Shown here: piece by piece, positions 11,387 through 22,945 of the stretch
Layout of the letters: each line of letters starts with the position of its first letter
How positions within the stretch are numbered: position 1 is the stretch's first letter
NCBI RefSeq assembly: GCF_050908995.1
Contig: NC_135130.1
Coordinates: forward strand, 8,487,001 to 8,551,000
Source: Andrena cerasifolii
Lineage: Eukaryota > Arthropoda > Insecta > Hymenoptera > Andrenidae
Direction: 5' to 3'
DNA: 64,000 bases
Notes under the pieces: generated by a model
The model's database searches: none
Seen by the model: only the letters and a program-made list of their open reading frames with translations
What the model was told of the DNA's origin: nothing
Position numbers and translations under genes: made by a program

Positions 11387-12026
11387 GGTGCATCTTATTT
11401 CTGTGTTCCTTTAAACTTTCCTCTCGCCACCACTGTGCGCAGTGTTTAATCTCGGAAGAAGCATCCTACGAGCCACGATTGGGAAAGCCTGTTGCATGCA
11501 CTAGTGTCTGCTGTTTAACCAGTGTTTTTTATTTTTATTTTTATTAACCCATTGGCTGTTGCGAATTAATTCTAAGGGGTCAGTCAGTCTGGCTACATGG
11601 AAAATTTTAGCCGAGAGGAGTTTAATGCGTAGGAAATAATTGTACTAGTTCAGAGAGTTGAGTGACTGTTCGTCAAGGCTCGATTTGAGTTTCTTGCCAA
11701 CAGCATCATCGCGTTAGTCACGCCGGCACGTAAGTTATTCGCTCGGGCTGCCATGTCGTCACGCGGTGGGGTCGATTATATCGCACGAATTCTCAATTAA
11801 TGCAACTGAGATCCTGCACCTACAGCACTGAGCAAACATTCAGCTTCCAGTTTCGAAAAACCAAGGCTAGTAGAATCCCTCGAATCCTTCGAGGCCCTTT
11901 TGGCTGAGAAGTATCGCTGTAACTACTGCGAACATAGTAATTTATAGCGAAACATTTATAGCTGCGCTGTTGTAGCTTTTTAAACACATAGGGACCCAAT
12001 TACAGTCACCCTAAGCTGTCTCACTT
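11387..12026. other. No feature seen
   Basis: Mixed-composition single-copy DNA with no open frame of note, repeat or RNA gene that I can recognise. Confidence 0.4.
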
Positions 12027-12873
12027 ACAGGGGAAGATCCCGAAGCCGAGAATTAAAAAAATTCTGAAACTTTGTGAGTACTTAGAGGATTTCCTCCTGA
12101 TTGCAACGGAATTTTTTTTTTGCTGCCCAAATTCACTCGAAGGGGGTGAAATCAACCCTTGAAAATTCGGCTACTTTGTTAAAAATTAATTTTCTCGCTA
12201 ACGCTGTTTTGTGACAATTTCTGTTTCTCCTGATTAGTCTTCATTTGATCACTTGTTACAGTTTGGGTGGGGAATAGTTTCAGATTTATGTGGTTAGTTA
12301 CAGAATTCGTGGAAGAGACGGAAAGTTAATTATACCGTCCAGTGGATATTCTGTGGTATAACTCGCGGACTGTGGGAGCTGTAACTCACCGAATGATAGG
12401 CCTAATTAAAGGAAGTAATTTTTATCTATCTCTTACAGTTCGCGAGTTATAGCGGAAGTTTGGAAAATAGCTGGATTTCTAGGGGTGAGCTTTCACCGCT
12501 TTAGAGTGAATTTGGGCAGCAAAAGAATTTCGTAATACGTAAAATAGCCTCTACATAACATATTCCCAAAGTTTCATAATTTGTTGAATTTCTGGCTGGG
12601 GATCTTCCCTTCTAAAAGTTGAAATTATGTTAAAGTTTCAAGACAAAAGTTACTTGTTTTAATTAGATCTATCATTTGGTGAACAAATTATTTTACAGTC
12701 CACGAGTTATAACACAAAATCGGTAGATAACCGGACTTTCAGCAGTCAATTACACCCCCTTAAAGTGAATTTGGGCGGCAAACAAAAATTGCCTTTTAAT
12801 CAGGAGGAAATTCTCTACATATTCACAAAGTTTCAGCAATCTTCGAATTTCCGGGTTCGGGATGTTCCCTTGT
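12027..12873. mobile_element. Long-TIR element of the ACARGGGAAGATCC family, with an extra nested end
   Basis: The left end ACAGGGGAAGATCCCGAAGC (12027) and the right end, in reverse complement ACAAGGGAACATCCCGAACC (12873), form TIRs of about 150 bp including the CCCAAATTCACT box and the AGGGGGTG box. A third, inverted end sits inside at about 12480-12612 (CTGGGGATCTTCCCTT), suggesting nesting or an internal duplication. No transposase frame. It is related to 4952-5275. Confidence 0.7.
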
Positions 12874-14390
12874 CAGAATAATGATACATAAAAAATTAGC
12901 ACACAATTGAAACTGTTATTTACACGATACAAAAAGCAGGACTTAATGTAAAGTTACCTCGCGTTACGAATGAGTGAGGAATAATTTTTTTTGTAACTTC
13001 TATTCGTTATTCGAAATTTTATTTACATAAAAATTTAGAACGAACTCATATTCACGAAATATCGCCAGTTTGACTTCGCCTCAATTAACCTTTAGTTTAA
13101 CTACAGCCCGGATAAACATGCGAAAGAAATTTCGGCAGAAAAATTTGCACAGCTGCTTCCTAAAAAAAAAATACCAAAAACGGAATAAAAAGAGTTTTAC
13201 TTTCACAGTAAAATTCCCCCTACTGTGCACCTTAAAACCTTCGCGGCGAAATGAGCCAGCAGCGCATATTCAAATCTTTCCGCCGAGACGTCGAGCGTCC
13301 ACGGTTTCGTGACCCAGTGCACGTATGTGGACCAGCCGAAGCAGCGATCTTGATCGCGTCATATTCGTTCTTCTGCCCTCTGTGCTCACCTTGATCGCCG
13401 TCCAAATTCCATCCACCGCGAACGCAACCGCGACACCGCCCGGCCGCCTCTGCCGTCCGAATCGCGAGCGACGATCCACGGTGCGTATCGACGCGCGGCT
13501 CGGTGGATCGATGGGAGGGTGCAGGGCGGCTCCAAAGGCCAAGAGTAGTTTGCACGTTAAATTAGCTTCGCACTTTCACTAGCCTCTTTCACGCGCGTTT
13601 TATCTTCTTTCACCTCGCATAATCCGCAAGAGTTATTTCAGGGTAACTTTGCCCGCGCGAAGGGTGAATGAGGATCAATTCGCTCTCCTCCGTCGGCACG
13701 TCCGCTCGACCCACCTTGAAACTGTTATAGTTGATCGTCGTTTACCCCTTTTTTTTTTTTCTTTCTCAAAGACGCACTCGCCCACGGCAAAGTTTCCACG
13801 GGAAAGCAGCGCGGTAGGAGTTGCGCTTTGCCGGCGAGGGGGTTGGACAGTGGGTGTGTTTGGATAAAGGAGGCACACGCTGGGTTATCCGGGAAAAAAT
13901 GAGCGGCGGCTATTCTCTTTGGTGCATTTTATTGCGGGTAGTCTCGTCGAAGGAGATCGCGAGCTTGTGAGAGTATAGGGGTGGTGAGGGGGAAGCTTGG
14001 AACTTATACTTTCTGCGTAATTAATGTTGAGGGTGCTAGGCAGTCGTTGTCGAAAATCAAGCAGTTCTTTTTCATTTAATTACGGAGAAGTAAATTGAAG
14101 CTGAGACTTGTTCTTTGACACAGAGTTTGTTAACATCATGATCTTTAGAATTTTTTTTTAAGCAAAGTGTACAACTGGTGGTAAAAAATCTTTATGGTCT
14201 TTCTTTATTCGTTCTTCAAGGATATAAAAACTTTGTCCTTCAGTTTCCTGTAGTGGTTCGAATTTTAAGTGGCGCTCAGTGCACCGTTGCCACAAAAGAG
14301 GCGTAAACGGTAGACAGTAACGCTATTGAGTTAATTTTCAACAAATTAACAAAAGCGAGTGGTCATCACCTGGGCACAGCATTATAATTA
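12874..14390. other. No gene; CpG-rich patch 13.25-13.9 kb
   Basis: The GC-rich part has overlapping frames on both strands (Arg/Ser/Pro-rich) without domain signatures. A copy of the short dispersed repeat lies at about 14035-14120. Confidence 0.4.
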
Positions 14391-14611
14391 ACCAGCTTTA
14401 CTACTCGGCTTTGTCCGAAATTTAGATTCTGATTTTATAAAAAAAAGTTTTATTATTATTATTTTTTTTTTTTGTGAAAATAGTCACATTCATCTGGATT
14501 AGTTAGGCATAATGAGCTGGAACATATTTCGTGATCCCAGAGTTTGCTGTTCGAAAGTTTTTAGGCGATTTAAATGTTAACCTTTATATATTAATATAAA
14601 AATCCTCTACC
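14391..14611 (+). mobile_element. Non-LTR-like 3' fragment, copy 1
   Basis: Shares with three other copies the order CTTTACTACTCGGCTT, CCGAAATTTAGATTCTG, GTGAAAATAGTCACATTCAT, GATCCCAGAGTTTGC and TTTTTAGGCGA. This copy loses the terminal CTTTCTGCTTTATA block. It resembles 3' tails of RTE/jockey-type retrotransposons (inference). Confidence 0.6.
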
Positions 14612-14719
14612 CCCATTGGCTGCTCGTGAAAAGCTATAATCTACGCGCAGTCGTCGCGCAGCAACTAGGTATATTCAACATTTCCACAATTTTACATTTA
14701 ACTTTATTACTCCACACTA

Positions 14720-14784
14720 CAATTTTTTCTCACATTTACTCGCTATTCGAAATTTTATTTAAATAAAAACTTTGCCCATCTCTG
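14720..14784. mobile_element. Partial CAGAGATGGGC-family MITE end
   Basis: The right end TTTGCCCATCTCTGC at about 14771-14785 and the adjoining TATTCGAAATTTTATTTAAA match, in reverse complement, the left part of the 146-bp elements at 34926 and 49197. The opposite end was not found. Confidence 0.45.
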
Positions 14785-14964
14785 CATTAAATCCACACAC
14801 AATACACCCCATCCAACGGAGCATCACACCTCCCCTGGAAACCAGCTTCAAACCTCCCCAACTTAGGCGTCCGGAGTGGATTCAAAAAAGGTTTTTGAAA
14901 AAAGATCGCATATTTTTATAAACTAGTCTTTCTTAACTTTACACTAAAAACCTGAACATTTCTA

Positions 14965-15180
14965 AACTAGCTTTACTATTCGGCTTCGCCTGAAATTTAG
15001 ATTCTGGTTTTATAAAACATATTTTTCTTACTTATTTTTTTTGCGCGAAAATAGTCAGATTCATCTGGATTAGCTAGGCATAATGCGCTGGGACAAGCTT
15101 CGGGACCCGAGAGTTTCCCTTTTGAAAGTCATTAGACGACAGACAAACACAGAAACACTTTCTGCTTTATACATTAAGAT
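14965..15180 (+). mobile_element. Non-LTR-like 3' fragment, copy 2
   Basis: Full-length version of the about 210-bp fragment, ending ACACTTTCTGCTTTATACAT and TAAGAT. Same orientation as the copies at 14391, 18003 and 40719. No open reverse-transcriptase frame is attached. Confidence 0.65.
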
Positions 15181-16797
15181 TTCTGATGGAAATTTTTGAT
15201 TAAATTAGCACTAAAAAACAATTTAAAAAAAAAAAGCAAACGAGCTACTCATCTTCCCATTACTATATTTCTCTCCACCGTCACCTCGAAGCTCCCTGCT
15301 CCTGGTATAAACTCTACCGACGCGCCAGCTTCCCGACAAAGAAAAACCTCGCGAATTCCGCCAAACCCGAAGCCCCGGAACTGTCGCCGAAAGTTTCTCC
15401 GCAGTAGGAAGAGGTTTCCCCGCAGGATTAAACGATCGACGGTACCTGTTGCTCCCCATGGTGTGTCCGTCGATCGTGCACCCGAAACGCGACGGCGACC
15501 GTCCACCCTCCCCCTCCAACCCGCCGGACGATTCACCCGCTGACGTCACCTCCGCGGTTCGGTCTCATTCTCGGCCGTTTGGTCGCGTGCCAAGTGCGCA
15601 GATCGCACGTGCCTCGGTTAAATGGCACCTTCTGCCTTCGCTGCGGGCCGAGGCGAAATCATTGCCCGACGAATAATCGGTCCCGCTCGGCGTACGGAGA
15701 AATTCGAGAAGGCTCCCCTATTGGCACGGTTCGACGGCGGAGGTGGGGGGCGAGCGGGTGACGAAGACGCGGGGGAGGGAGGAAGAGGAGCCCTTGGTGG
15801 CTTATCGAGGGTCTGGCTCGGAAGGTTCGTGACACGTGTTCATATTTTATACGGGGCGCGCGTGGATGGGAGGGCGAGAGAGAGCGGAGATTTTCCAGCG
15901 TCGGAACAAGATGTTTCTTGGCGGCGGCAGGACGAGCGGATATCCGGTATACGGCAACAGACACGCCGCCTGGACCTCGAGCGTCGTTGACGGGAGGGGA
16001 CCGGGCACAGCCGTCGGCCGACTGGCAACGTCGGGCGTAGAAGCTTCAAGCAGTCGAGGAGGTTTGGTGGCCACCTGGCGTTTTCCTCGGGCCCTTTCCC
16101 CCCCCTCCGGGAAGCTACTTACTTGCTTTCTTCCACCGGCGTCTGGCCGCTCGCGCCCCTGGGACCCCGCCGCCCGCGCGACACTGGTTCCGACGGGTCT
16201 CGGGCATCCAGGGGCTCGCGAGCGGTCCGGAGTTTGTTGGGACAGGGGGTGTTTTCTGCGGAAGGGCTGCTTGCGATCCGACGTTGGTCAGGGGGTTAGT
16301 TTTATTAGATATCGATCTAGGGATGTCGGGCAAGGGGTGATCCAGTGGGAAGCGAGGGATCCGAGGAGGAAAGGAGAATGGAAATTTAAAACTTCGCGGG
16401 GGTAGTTTCGCGAAATCTCTGAAAGTCGTGGCTGGAATTAAAGTAGCAATGCACGGGTGTTATGTTTTTTTTTTATTTATTGATTAGCTGCAACAGCTGG
16501 CACTATTGGGAGTCACTTTTCGACTTGTAAATCTTGTTTGTTCTTAAAAGCCAGGGGATACAATTATTACAAATAAGACTGATTTAATAGGGAATGTCTT
16601 CAGAGTATGGCACAGCACTGCGAAACTGCAGGAATCAGCCACTAGAAGTGCGACTACCGATTATAGGTATCTTATTGATACTTAACGATATATCGATAAT
16701 ATCGTTGTGATATCGTTGAGGCAGAATGGAGGTAGAATACAGCACACTTTGTTGCATAAACGATGCAAATAAACAGTTTAAAGGCGTTGTAACACAA

Positions 16798-16800
<3 letters not shown>
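15181..16800. other. CpG-rich island (15.25-16.4 kb), no gene recognised
   Basis: GC-rich, with long overlapping frames on both strands (up to 189 codons, 15836-16405 +), all Arg/Gly/Pro-rich and without known motifs. It may be regulatory DNA. Confidence 0.4.

Positions 16801-16831
<31 letters not shown>
16801..16831. repeat. (TA)n microsatellite
   Basis: An uninterrupted TA dinucleotide run of about 31 bp, within AT-rich DNA. Confidence 0.95.
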
Positions 16832-16835
<4 letters not shown>

Positions 16836-18002
16836 TACTAAATTTTAGAAAGTCTAGGAATCCAATACCCTCCAGAAATCGGATTCCAGATTTTCGAATT
16901 TCAGTTAAACCAAAGCTTCAAATAAAAAAAATTAAACTAAATCAATTAAATTACTAAATTTGACCACCCCCACTTTAGAGAATAAATTAAATTTTAGAAA
17001 GTCTAGGAATCCAATGGAAAGTTATTTAATATGCAAGTACGGTATTAACCAAAATTATTCAAATACACAGCCGAGCAACAGTAACAATATTTTAACAGTG
17101 CGCGCACATAAAAGTATAAATGAGAGTGTATGGACAAATTTGGATAAGACAGTGCAAAATATAAAATCAAATACTGATTACGATATTGCTTGAATAAAAA
17201 ACGAAGTGAAAATTTAAATATTTTTTAACGATATAATTTTGAGAAAAATGTACATGTGTGTTACATTTATATTCATAATATATGCTTTACAATATGCACA
17301 CAAATTACGATTAAAATGTAATTGTATAATTGATTACAGAAAATAATGTGTAATCAATTACAAAATTACATTTTAATCGTAATTTGTGATTAGTAATTAG
17401 ATTACATTTTGCCCAACTCTGGGGACAGTATAGGCGTAGTCGAATGCCTCGAAAATCAAGTATTGTCTCCGAATTAATTTCAAGGAGATGAAAGCAAGCA
17501 CAGACTTTTTCTTCTACGCAATGTTTATTACTATCCAGTAGAGTGCAAAAATATTTTTCTTGTCTACACATCTATTTTACAAATTTCGCCACACGAGGTG
17601 GATTAGACAGTGTTTTAGAAAAACTGTCTTTAGTTTGCCCTAATATTGAGCTTGAAAATAAAGATACAAGTTTCTCCTAAAATCCATAAGGGGATCTGAA
17701 AGAAATTGAACCAAAATTATTAAAACAGTGACTAGGAGAAGGTGATACGATAAATGTGGATTTTCGAGGTGCACTGATGGCCATTTTTTTTATATAAGAA
17801 GCCAGTGCATTTACACTTTAATGTTGAGGTACACTCCAGAGAGAAATACACTTTGAACATTCTGTAAAAATTCAAAGCGTATCCTCCGATTTTTCACAAT
17901 CAGAGCAGAGCCACAGAAAAAAACGTCCACAAATCAGACGACTATATCACCATCATACAAATGTATATATTATAAAAAAAATCTTTCCAGTTTATAGTAT
18001 TA
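16832..18002. other. AT-rich DNA, no gene
   Basis: Apart from the hairpin at 17302-17384 and a dispersed-repeat copy at about 17430-17520, nothing is recognised. Short frames are random. Confidence 0.4.
17302..17384. repeat. Hairpin, 37-bp arms
   Basis: Arms 17302-17338 and 17348-17384 are inverted copies (CGATTAAAATGTAATTG and CAAAATTACATTTTAATCG) with 2-3 mismatches and a 9-bp loop. They are followed by TTTTGCCCAACTCTG (about 17408-17422), which resembles a hAT-MITE terminus. Confidence 0.8.
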
Positions 18003-18167
18003 ACTATCTTTACTACTCGGCTACTCCGAAATTTAGATTCCGATTTAATAAAAAAGAAAGATTTTCTTCAGTTTTTTTTCGTGATCCCAGAGCTTATCGT
18101 TGGAAAGTCTTTAGGCGACAGACAAACACACAAGCATACAGAAGCTTTCTGCTTTATATATTAAGAT
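18003..18167 (+). mobile_element. Non-LTR-like 3' fragment, copy 3
   Basis: CTTTACTACTCGGCTACTCC to GCTTTATATATTAAGAT. It lacks the GTGAAAATAGTCAC segment found in the other copies (internal deletion). Confidence 0.6.
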
Positions 18168-18272
18168 AAACATTCCCCAAAAGTACTGTTCACAATTTGT
18201 ATTCATCATCTTGCAATTAATTCACAAAAAAAATACTTGATCTTCGAGCGATCTAACTGCCTACTAGTCCTC

Positions 18273-19121
18273 TTAATGGGGTATTCTAGTCTAGACACTC
18301 GTTTTTACAGGTGATATTTGGAAATTAATTCCGGAAAACCTATCGCGCCTACAATGCAGGGGTTTTGCACACATATTTAGCAGTGTTTGAACTATCAACA
18401 CAAATTTTCGGAATGTATTATATTGAAATTTGTACAAGTTACACGCCGAAGCGCAGGTCATGTCATCAAAAACCGGCCCCATCGGGCGCACGATTTGCGG
18501 CCGTCCTAGTCATCTGAAACGAAAGTACCAAAGATTTTTTTAATCTATATCAGTGTAGTTATCGCCCGAACTAGATGTAACCAAGTCCGGATATTATTAC
18601 CGAAATCGTATCTGTTTAAAAATTTATATTCGATTTTTTCGACTTTTCTTGAACTAAAACAAGGTGTGGTGGAGGTTGTATTAAAACTATTGATATAATT
18701 CTAGTTCCGGCTATAGGTACAGATTCACTTTGAATGTGTGTGAAATTTTAGCTCAATCGGTCCAGTAGTTTTTGAGAAAAATGTTCATGCAGTACGACCT
18801 ATACGACTGAAGTTGCGGTAGATAACAACTAATTTCTGTAACTTATCCCTAATCTGGTATACCAGGACCGTAGAGGAATCCTTCCTGAGCTTCAACAAAA
18901 TCACGTTGGGCAGCTCTCTCTTCTCTGCTGGCAGTCATAGGCTCTTTAGATACAAGGGTCGAGGGAACGACTGCCGGCCACGCTGTGTCCTTAAGCCCCT
19001 ATAACTCTGGGAGCTTTTCGAATTTCACCTTAATATTGTAGAGACATATTTTCGAAACCCTACAATATTAGAAAATCAAACAAAAAAAAAAATAGAATTT
19101 TTGCGTAGAATACCCCCTTAA
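18273..19121. mobile_element. TTAA-bounded element F
   Basis: TTAA at 18273-18276 and 19118-19121. Ends are TTAATGGGGTATTCTAG and CGTAGAATACCCCCTTAA in inverse orientation. 849 bp, no transposase frame; a 66-codon minus-strand frame at 18291-18491 is not recognisable. It fits the same TTAA-targeting class as A-E but with a different terminal sequence. Confidence 0.7.
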
Positions 19122-21898
19122 TTAATTACCAACAAACACACGGTTACTTAGTAAAGAAACATCATCGCTACGACATTCAGGGGTTCCGCAGCGGAGCTAA
19201 GCCTGTGTCTCGCATTAGGCTGCTTTACCTTTGAAACGAGGCCTGCCTAGCGAAGCACGCCGATAGTTTCCGCAGCGCACGGCTGCCAGCGGAAAGTTTG
19301 CGATTTAGGGTGAATTGTTGAGAAATTGGAGGCCGGGAAACGGTCCCAGCGCCGAGGCAGCACCATGGTGTCCCGATATCGCTATCGATCGCGCCTCTCC
19401 AAAGGTATTTGTTACGTGCATTGTTTTTCCTTCGCACCGCCGAGCAAAAGGAGATCACGAGGGCTGACATCCCTTTTACAGTGCTCTAAGGTATCCGTGT
19501 GTCTAGTTGACCGTTCCCTTTTCCCTCGCTTTTTCTCTCCGGAGCTTTCTCCGAAGCGCGTGCCTTTTTTTCCCACTGGCTCCGTCCCTGCGACACGATC
19601 GAACGTCGTTACATCACGCGGGGTGTATAGAAACATTGTAATTTCTCGAGCGACGAGAAACAAGAAATAACGAAATTAATTTCTCCTGGAGAAGGAACAC
19701 TACCCGCGGCAGGCTGCCTCCGCGCTGATCCCCGGTTCCGAACGCAAATTCGGCAGATACCACCGATCTCTTGGATCCAAATTACTCCGCCGGGCTTGGA
19801 AGCCTCCACTTCTGTTTCTGCCCTAATACGACACCGGCGATCGCTCCACTATTTATAGTATCATAATCGATTCTATTAGACACGTTTTCTGCGTTTAACG
19901 TTCGAGTGTAGAGCGAGCCGGGCAGATGAGGACGAGGAGGAGATCGATAATGCCGTGATATGTATTATAGAAGTCTCGCGGAGTTACATGCTTCTCGAGG
20001 CAGCCACTGTTTCGGAGATCGGTGGCTCGTTTAGGGGTGTCTCTAAGGGCGGATTCTTATTACTCTATCACGCAGCTCTGGCTTTCTTCGTCGAATCTAG
20101 CGCGCGTGGCTTTCCCATCGATCCTCCTCCTCCTCCTCTTCTTCTCGTCGCCGGAACTGGACAGTCCTGCCGTCGAAAATCGTCAACCGCGACACGGGAG
20201 ATCTCCATTTTCTCCGAGCGATTTCCCAGCGTAATTAGCCCCGCTAAATATACGTTCATGATTCTTTCACCGGATCCCGTCAACCCCGAAATTTCGGCCT
20301 CGTATTTTATTCACCGGCTCCAACCCCTCGCGCCCCCAACTGGTTCACCCGTCGATCGAGCAGAGATATTTCCGATCATCCTACATTTTTCATCGGGTCC
20401 CTGGAATTACGGTGTCCTTCCATTTTTACGAAGTTCAAAACGAGCCGCGCTCCCCCTCTACGGAGGATGAGGATTTTCAATAAATTATCGCGCAGCTGGA
20501 ATTATTGAAGCGCGGGAGATCTTCATCAGAAATATCCAGCTTCGATAGGTCCAAGGAACCCAAACCCTGGCATATTCCCGGGGTCCGCTCGATCCGGGTG
20601 TGCGCGCACGCCGTCGCCGGTGGCAGGCTGATATTAAATTCTTCGGGAAAATCTGGGGAAGTCCATCTTCATTATCGGGTGAACGACGGTTAACCGTGTG
20701 ACCCGGTCGATCGCGAGCAGTCACATCTCGCGAAATAGAATCGCACCGGGGGCCAGGACAGGCACGCCGACGGATTTCCTCGCGAAACGGAAATAGACGT
20801 CGGTCCCTGTAACTATTTCGCGGGGGGGTAATCGGCATTATGATTAACCACGTTTCAGCGAGCCGATTATCCCCGCGATCCGCCCTGCCTGACGTTTCGC
20901 CGATAACTCCGGCCCGCCTCTTATCGCATCGGGTCGCCGGCCGATCGATAGCGCCGGTGCCCGGCTTTTTGGGAAGCGTTTTTAGACGGTTCCCGATGCG
21001 GAACGGGGCGGAGCGTTCCGTGGCGCTCGGCCGGCGAGCCCCGTAGACGCGAGGCCCCGGGGGCCACGCGTGCCGGCGCAGGGACTCCAGCCGCGGCGCT
21101 CGGTGGATGCGAGGGGATATTAGGATTCCGCGAGTCGGAAGGCTGCGGGGAGTATTTCTTCTGGAGCTTCGGTTACCGCGCGTTACTCGACGCGGCGCGG
21201 AGTGGCTTTATTAACGTGAACTGGAGAGTCGTTGGATGGGTCCGGGTTAGGGGATTCTGGGTAGCGGGGAAGGTTATTTATTTTTCGGCCGGCTGGAGGA
21301 AGCGCATCCTTCGGAATGGGAGATTCCTCGGTGCCTTCTGCGCGAGACGTTCGAGGCATATCCAACCGGCGGTATTTTTGTGATGCAAACGGACTCGGAA
21401 GCATCTCGCGTAAAGCCGCGCGGTCTAGAATGCATAATGTATCCGTTGCGTCTTGACAAAAGTGGCTTACATCCACCTCCCTTCTACTCCCTCGTACCAT
21501 TGAACTGGGGAGATCATCCGACAATTTGACATCTGCCATTGTTGCAGCCACGGTCGCTAGAATTCTGCTGCATAATGGGTTACCGCGGTGAAACAAGCGG
21601 GCACGTCATCCGAAACTCTGACGATCGACAACGGTGTATCCGTGTTGAATCGAACGTTTGACTTGGCCTGGGCCATTTATCCCGTGTTTGCGCAGCTCCT
21701 TTGACTCGGAGCAAGTCAATCCTGTAACCTCGACCAGCTTCATCTGACGGATAATGGGGAGCCCTGGTGTAGATGGTATAGCGGTCTCCCTATCAAATCG
21801 CAATAATCGCTAATATCCCTTCAGAGTAGAGCTCTTAATATCCCTTCAGAATAGAGCTAGAGTGCTCCCACAATGGGGTGCGTAAGTAGTCCCAAGAA
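19122..21898. other. CpG-rich single-copy DNA, no gene recognised
   Basis: Many overlapping short frames, none with a family signature. The high CpG content, especially at 20.6-21.2 kb, may mark regulatory DNA. Confidence 0.4.
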
Positions 21899-21990
21899 CA
21901 GTGGCGGATTTAAGGAAAAAGGCTCGGGTGACAAACGTTCTCAGGAGCCCATTGTTTTCGGGGAAATGAAGAGGTAGTTTACAAAAAAAA
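21899..21990 (+). mobile_element. Partial hAT-like MITE end (CAGTGGCGGATTTAA)
   Basis: CAGTGGCGGATTTAAGGAAA with following sequence matching the copy at 40354 (ggctcgggtgacaaacgttc against ggcccaggtggcaatcgttc). It runs into the tandem array at 22.07 kb; no right end was seen. Confidence 0.5.
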
Positions 21991-22069
21991 ACGGGCCAGT
22001 ACACTAGAACCACGCTGAAAAAGAGAGATCCAAAACGGAGATCCTTGTATCGCCAAAAATGAGTTGCGG

Positions 22070-22625
22070 TACTGTTGGAATGAAGTCCCTAAGTAGCATC
22101 GAAGACCCCAAACGGTCCCAAAGTCCCTAAATAGTCAACAAGATGACTCCGAATGATCTCATTGCTAAGCCAGACCCAACCACTGATTCTCATATCCTCC
22201 GAAAGGCAAGTTACAGTCCCTCCCCCTAATGAAGTCCCCAAGTAGTCCCAAAAATCCCCCCTGATCTTATCGCTAACCCAGATGCTAATATCCCTCAAAA
22301 CACAAGTTACACTATCCCCAACGAAGTCCCCAAGCAACCCTCAGAATAAGTCCCAATAATGCCCATTTACCAAAGCCTCCACTGGAATCCCCTCTAAACA
22401 CGGAAACCCAAACACAGGTCCACAAACCCCCCAAAAAGCAATTTACAGCACCCTATCAAATGAAGTCCCCAAGTAAGTCCCAATCTCCCCAAGTAGTCCC
22501 AAAAATACCTCCCGATCCCATGGCGAACCCCAGACACCAATACCCCTCAAAACTTAAGTTACATTACCCCCAATGAAGTCCCCAAAATGAGTCCCAATAA
22601 TGCCCCATTTATCAAAGCCTTCCCT
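22070..22625. repeat. Degenerate tandem repeat, GAAGTCCCCAAGTAGTCCCA motif
   Basis: Irregular units with GAAGTCCC(C)AAGTAGTCCC, ATCGCTAACCCAGA and ATATCCCTCAAAACACAAGT blocks recur at roughly 90-150 bp spacing. Sequence is diverged and there is no coding signal. Confidence 0.75.
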
Positions 22626-22883
22626 AAAACCTCCCTCCAAAGGAAGCCTAAGCGCGTCGAAACCTACACGTCCACACAGGCACCCATAGACTATTAGCGT
22701 GACGATTTGCGCGCCACTTCCTCAGGGTCGGTCCTACGAATGCACCCAGAAGAGATGGTCCCCGGATAAACTCCTCGATTAGCACGTAGCCGAGGAATAT
22801 TAATTACTTATCTATGTCCCGTTTCTCGCGTCTTTTCGCGCTCGGTCGACGAGATCGATAAGCTAGGATATATTGAACACTTG

Positions 22884-22885
<2 letters not shown>

Positions 22886-22929
<44 letters not shown>

Positions 22930-22945
22930 TCTCTCTCTCTCTCTC
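22886..22945. repeat. (CT)n microsatellite
   Basis: About 60 bp of CT repeat with two TTCT interruptions. As GA repeats on the other strand it could bind GAGA-type factors. Confidence 0.95.

Noticed and set aside
15836..16405. 189-codon + frame
   Set aside because: CpG-island composition leaves several frames open on both strands; no family resemblance.
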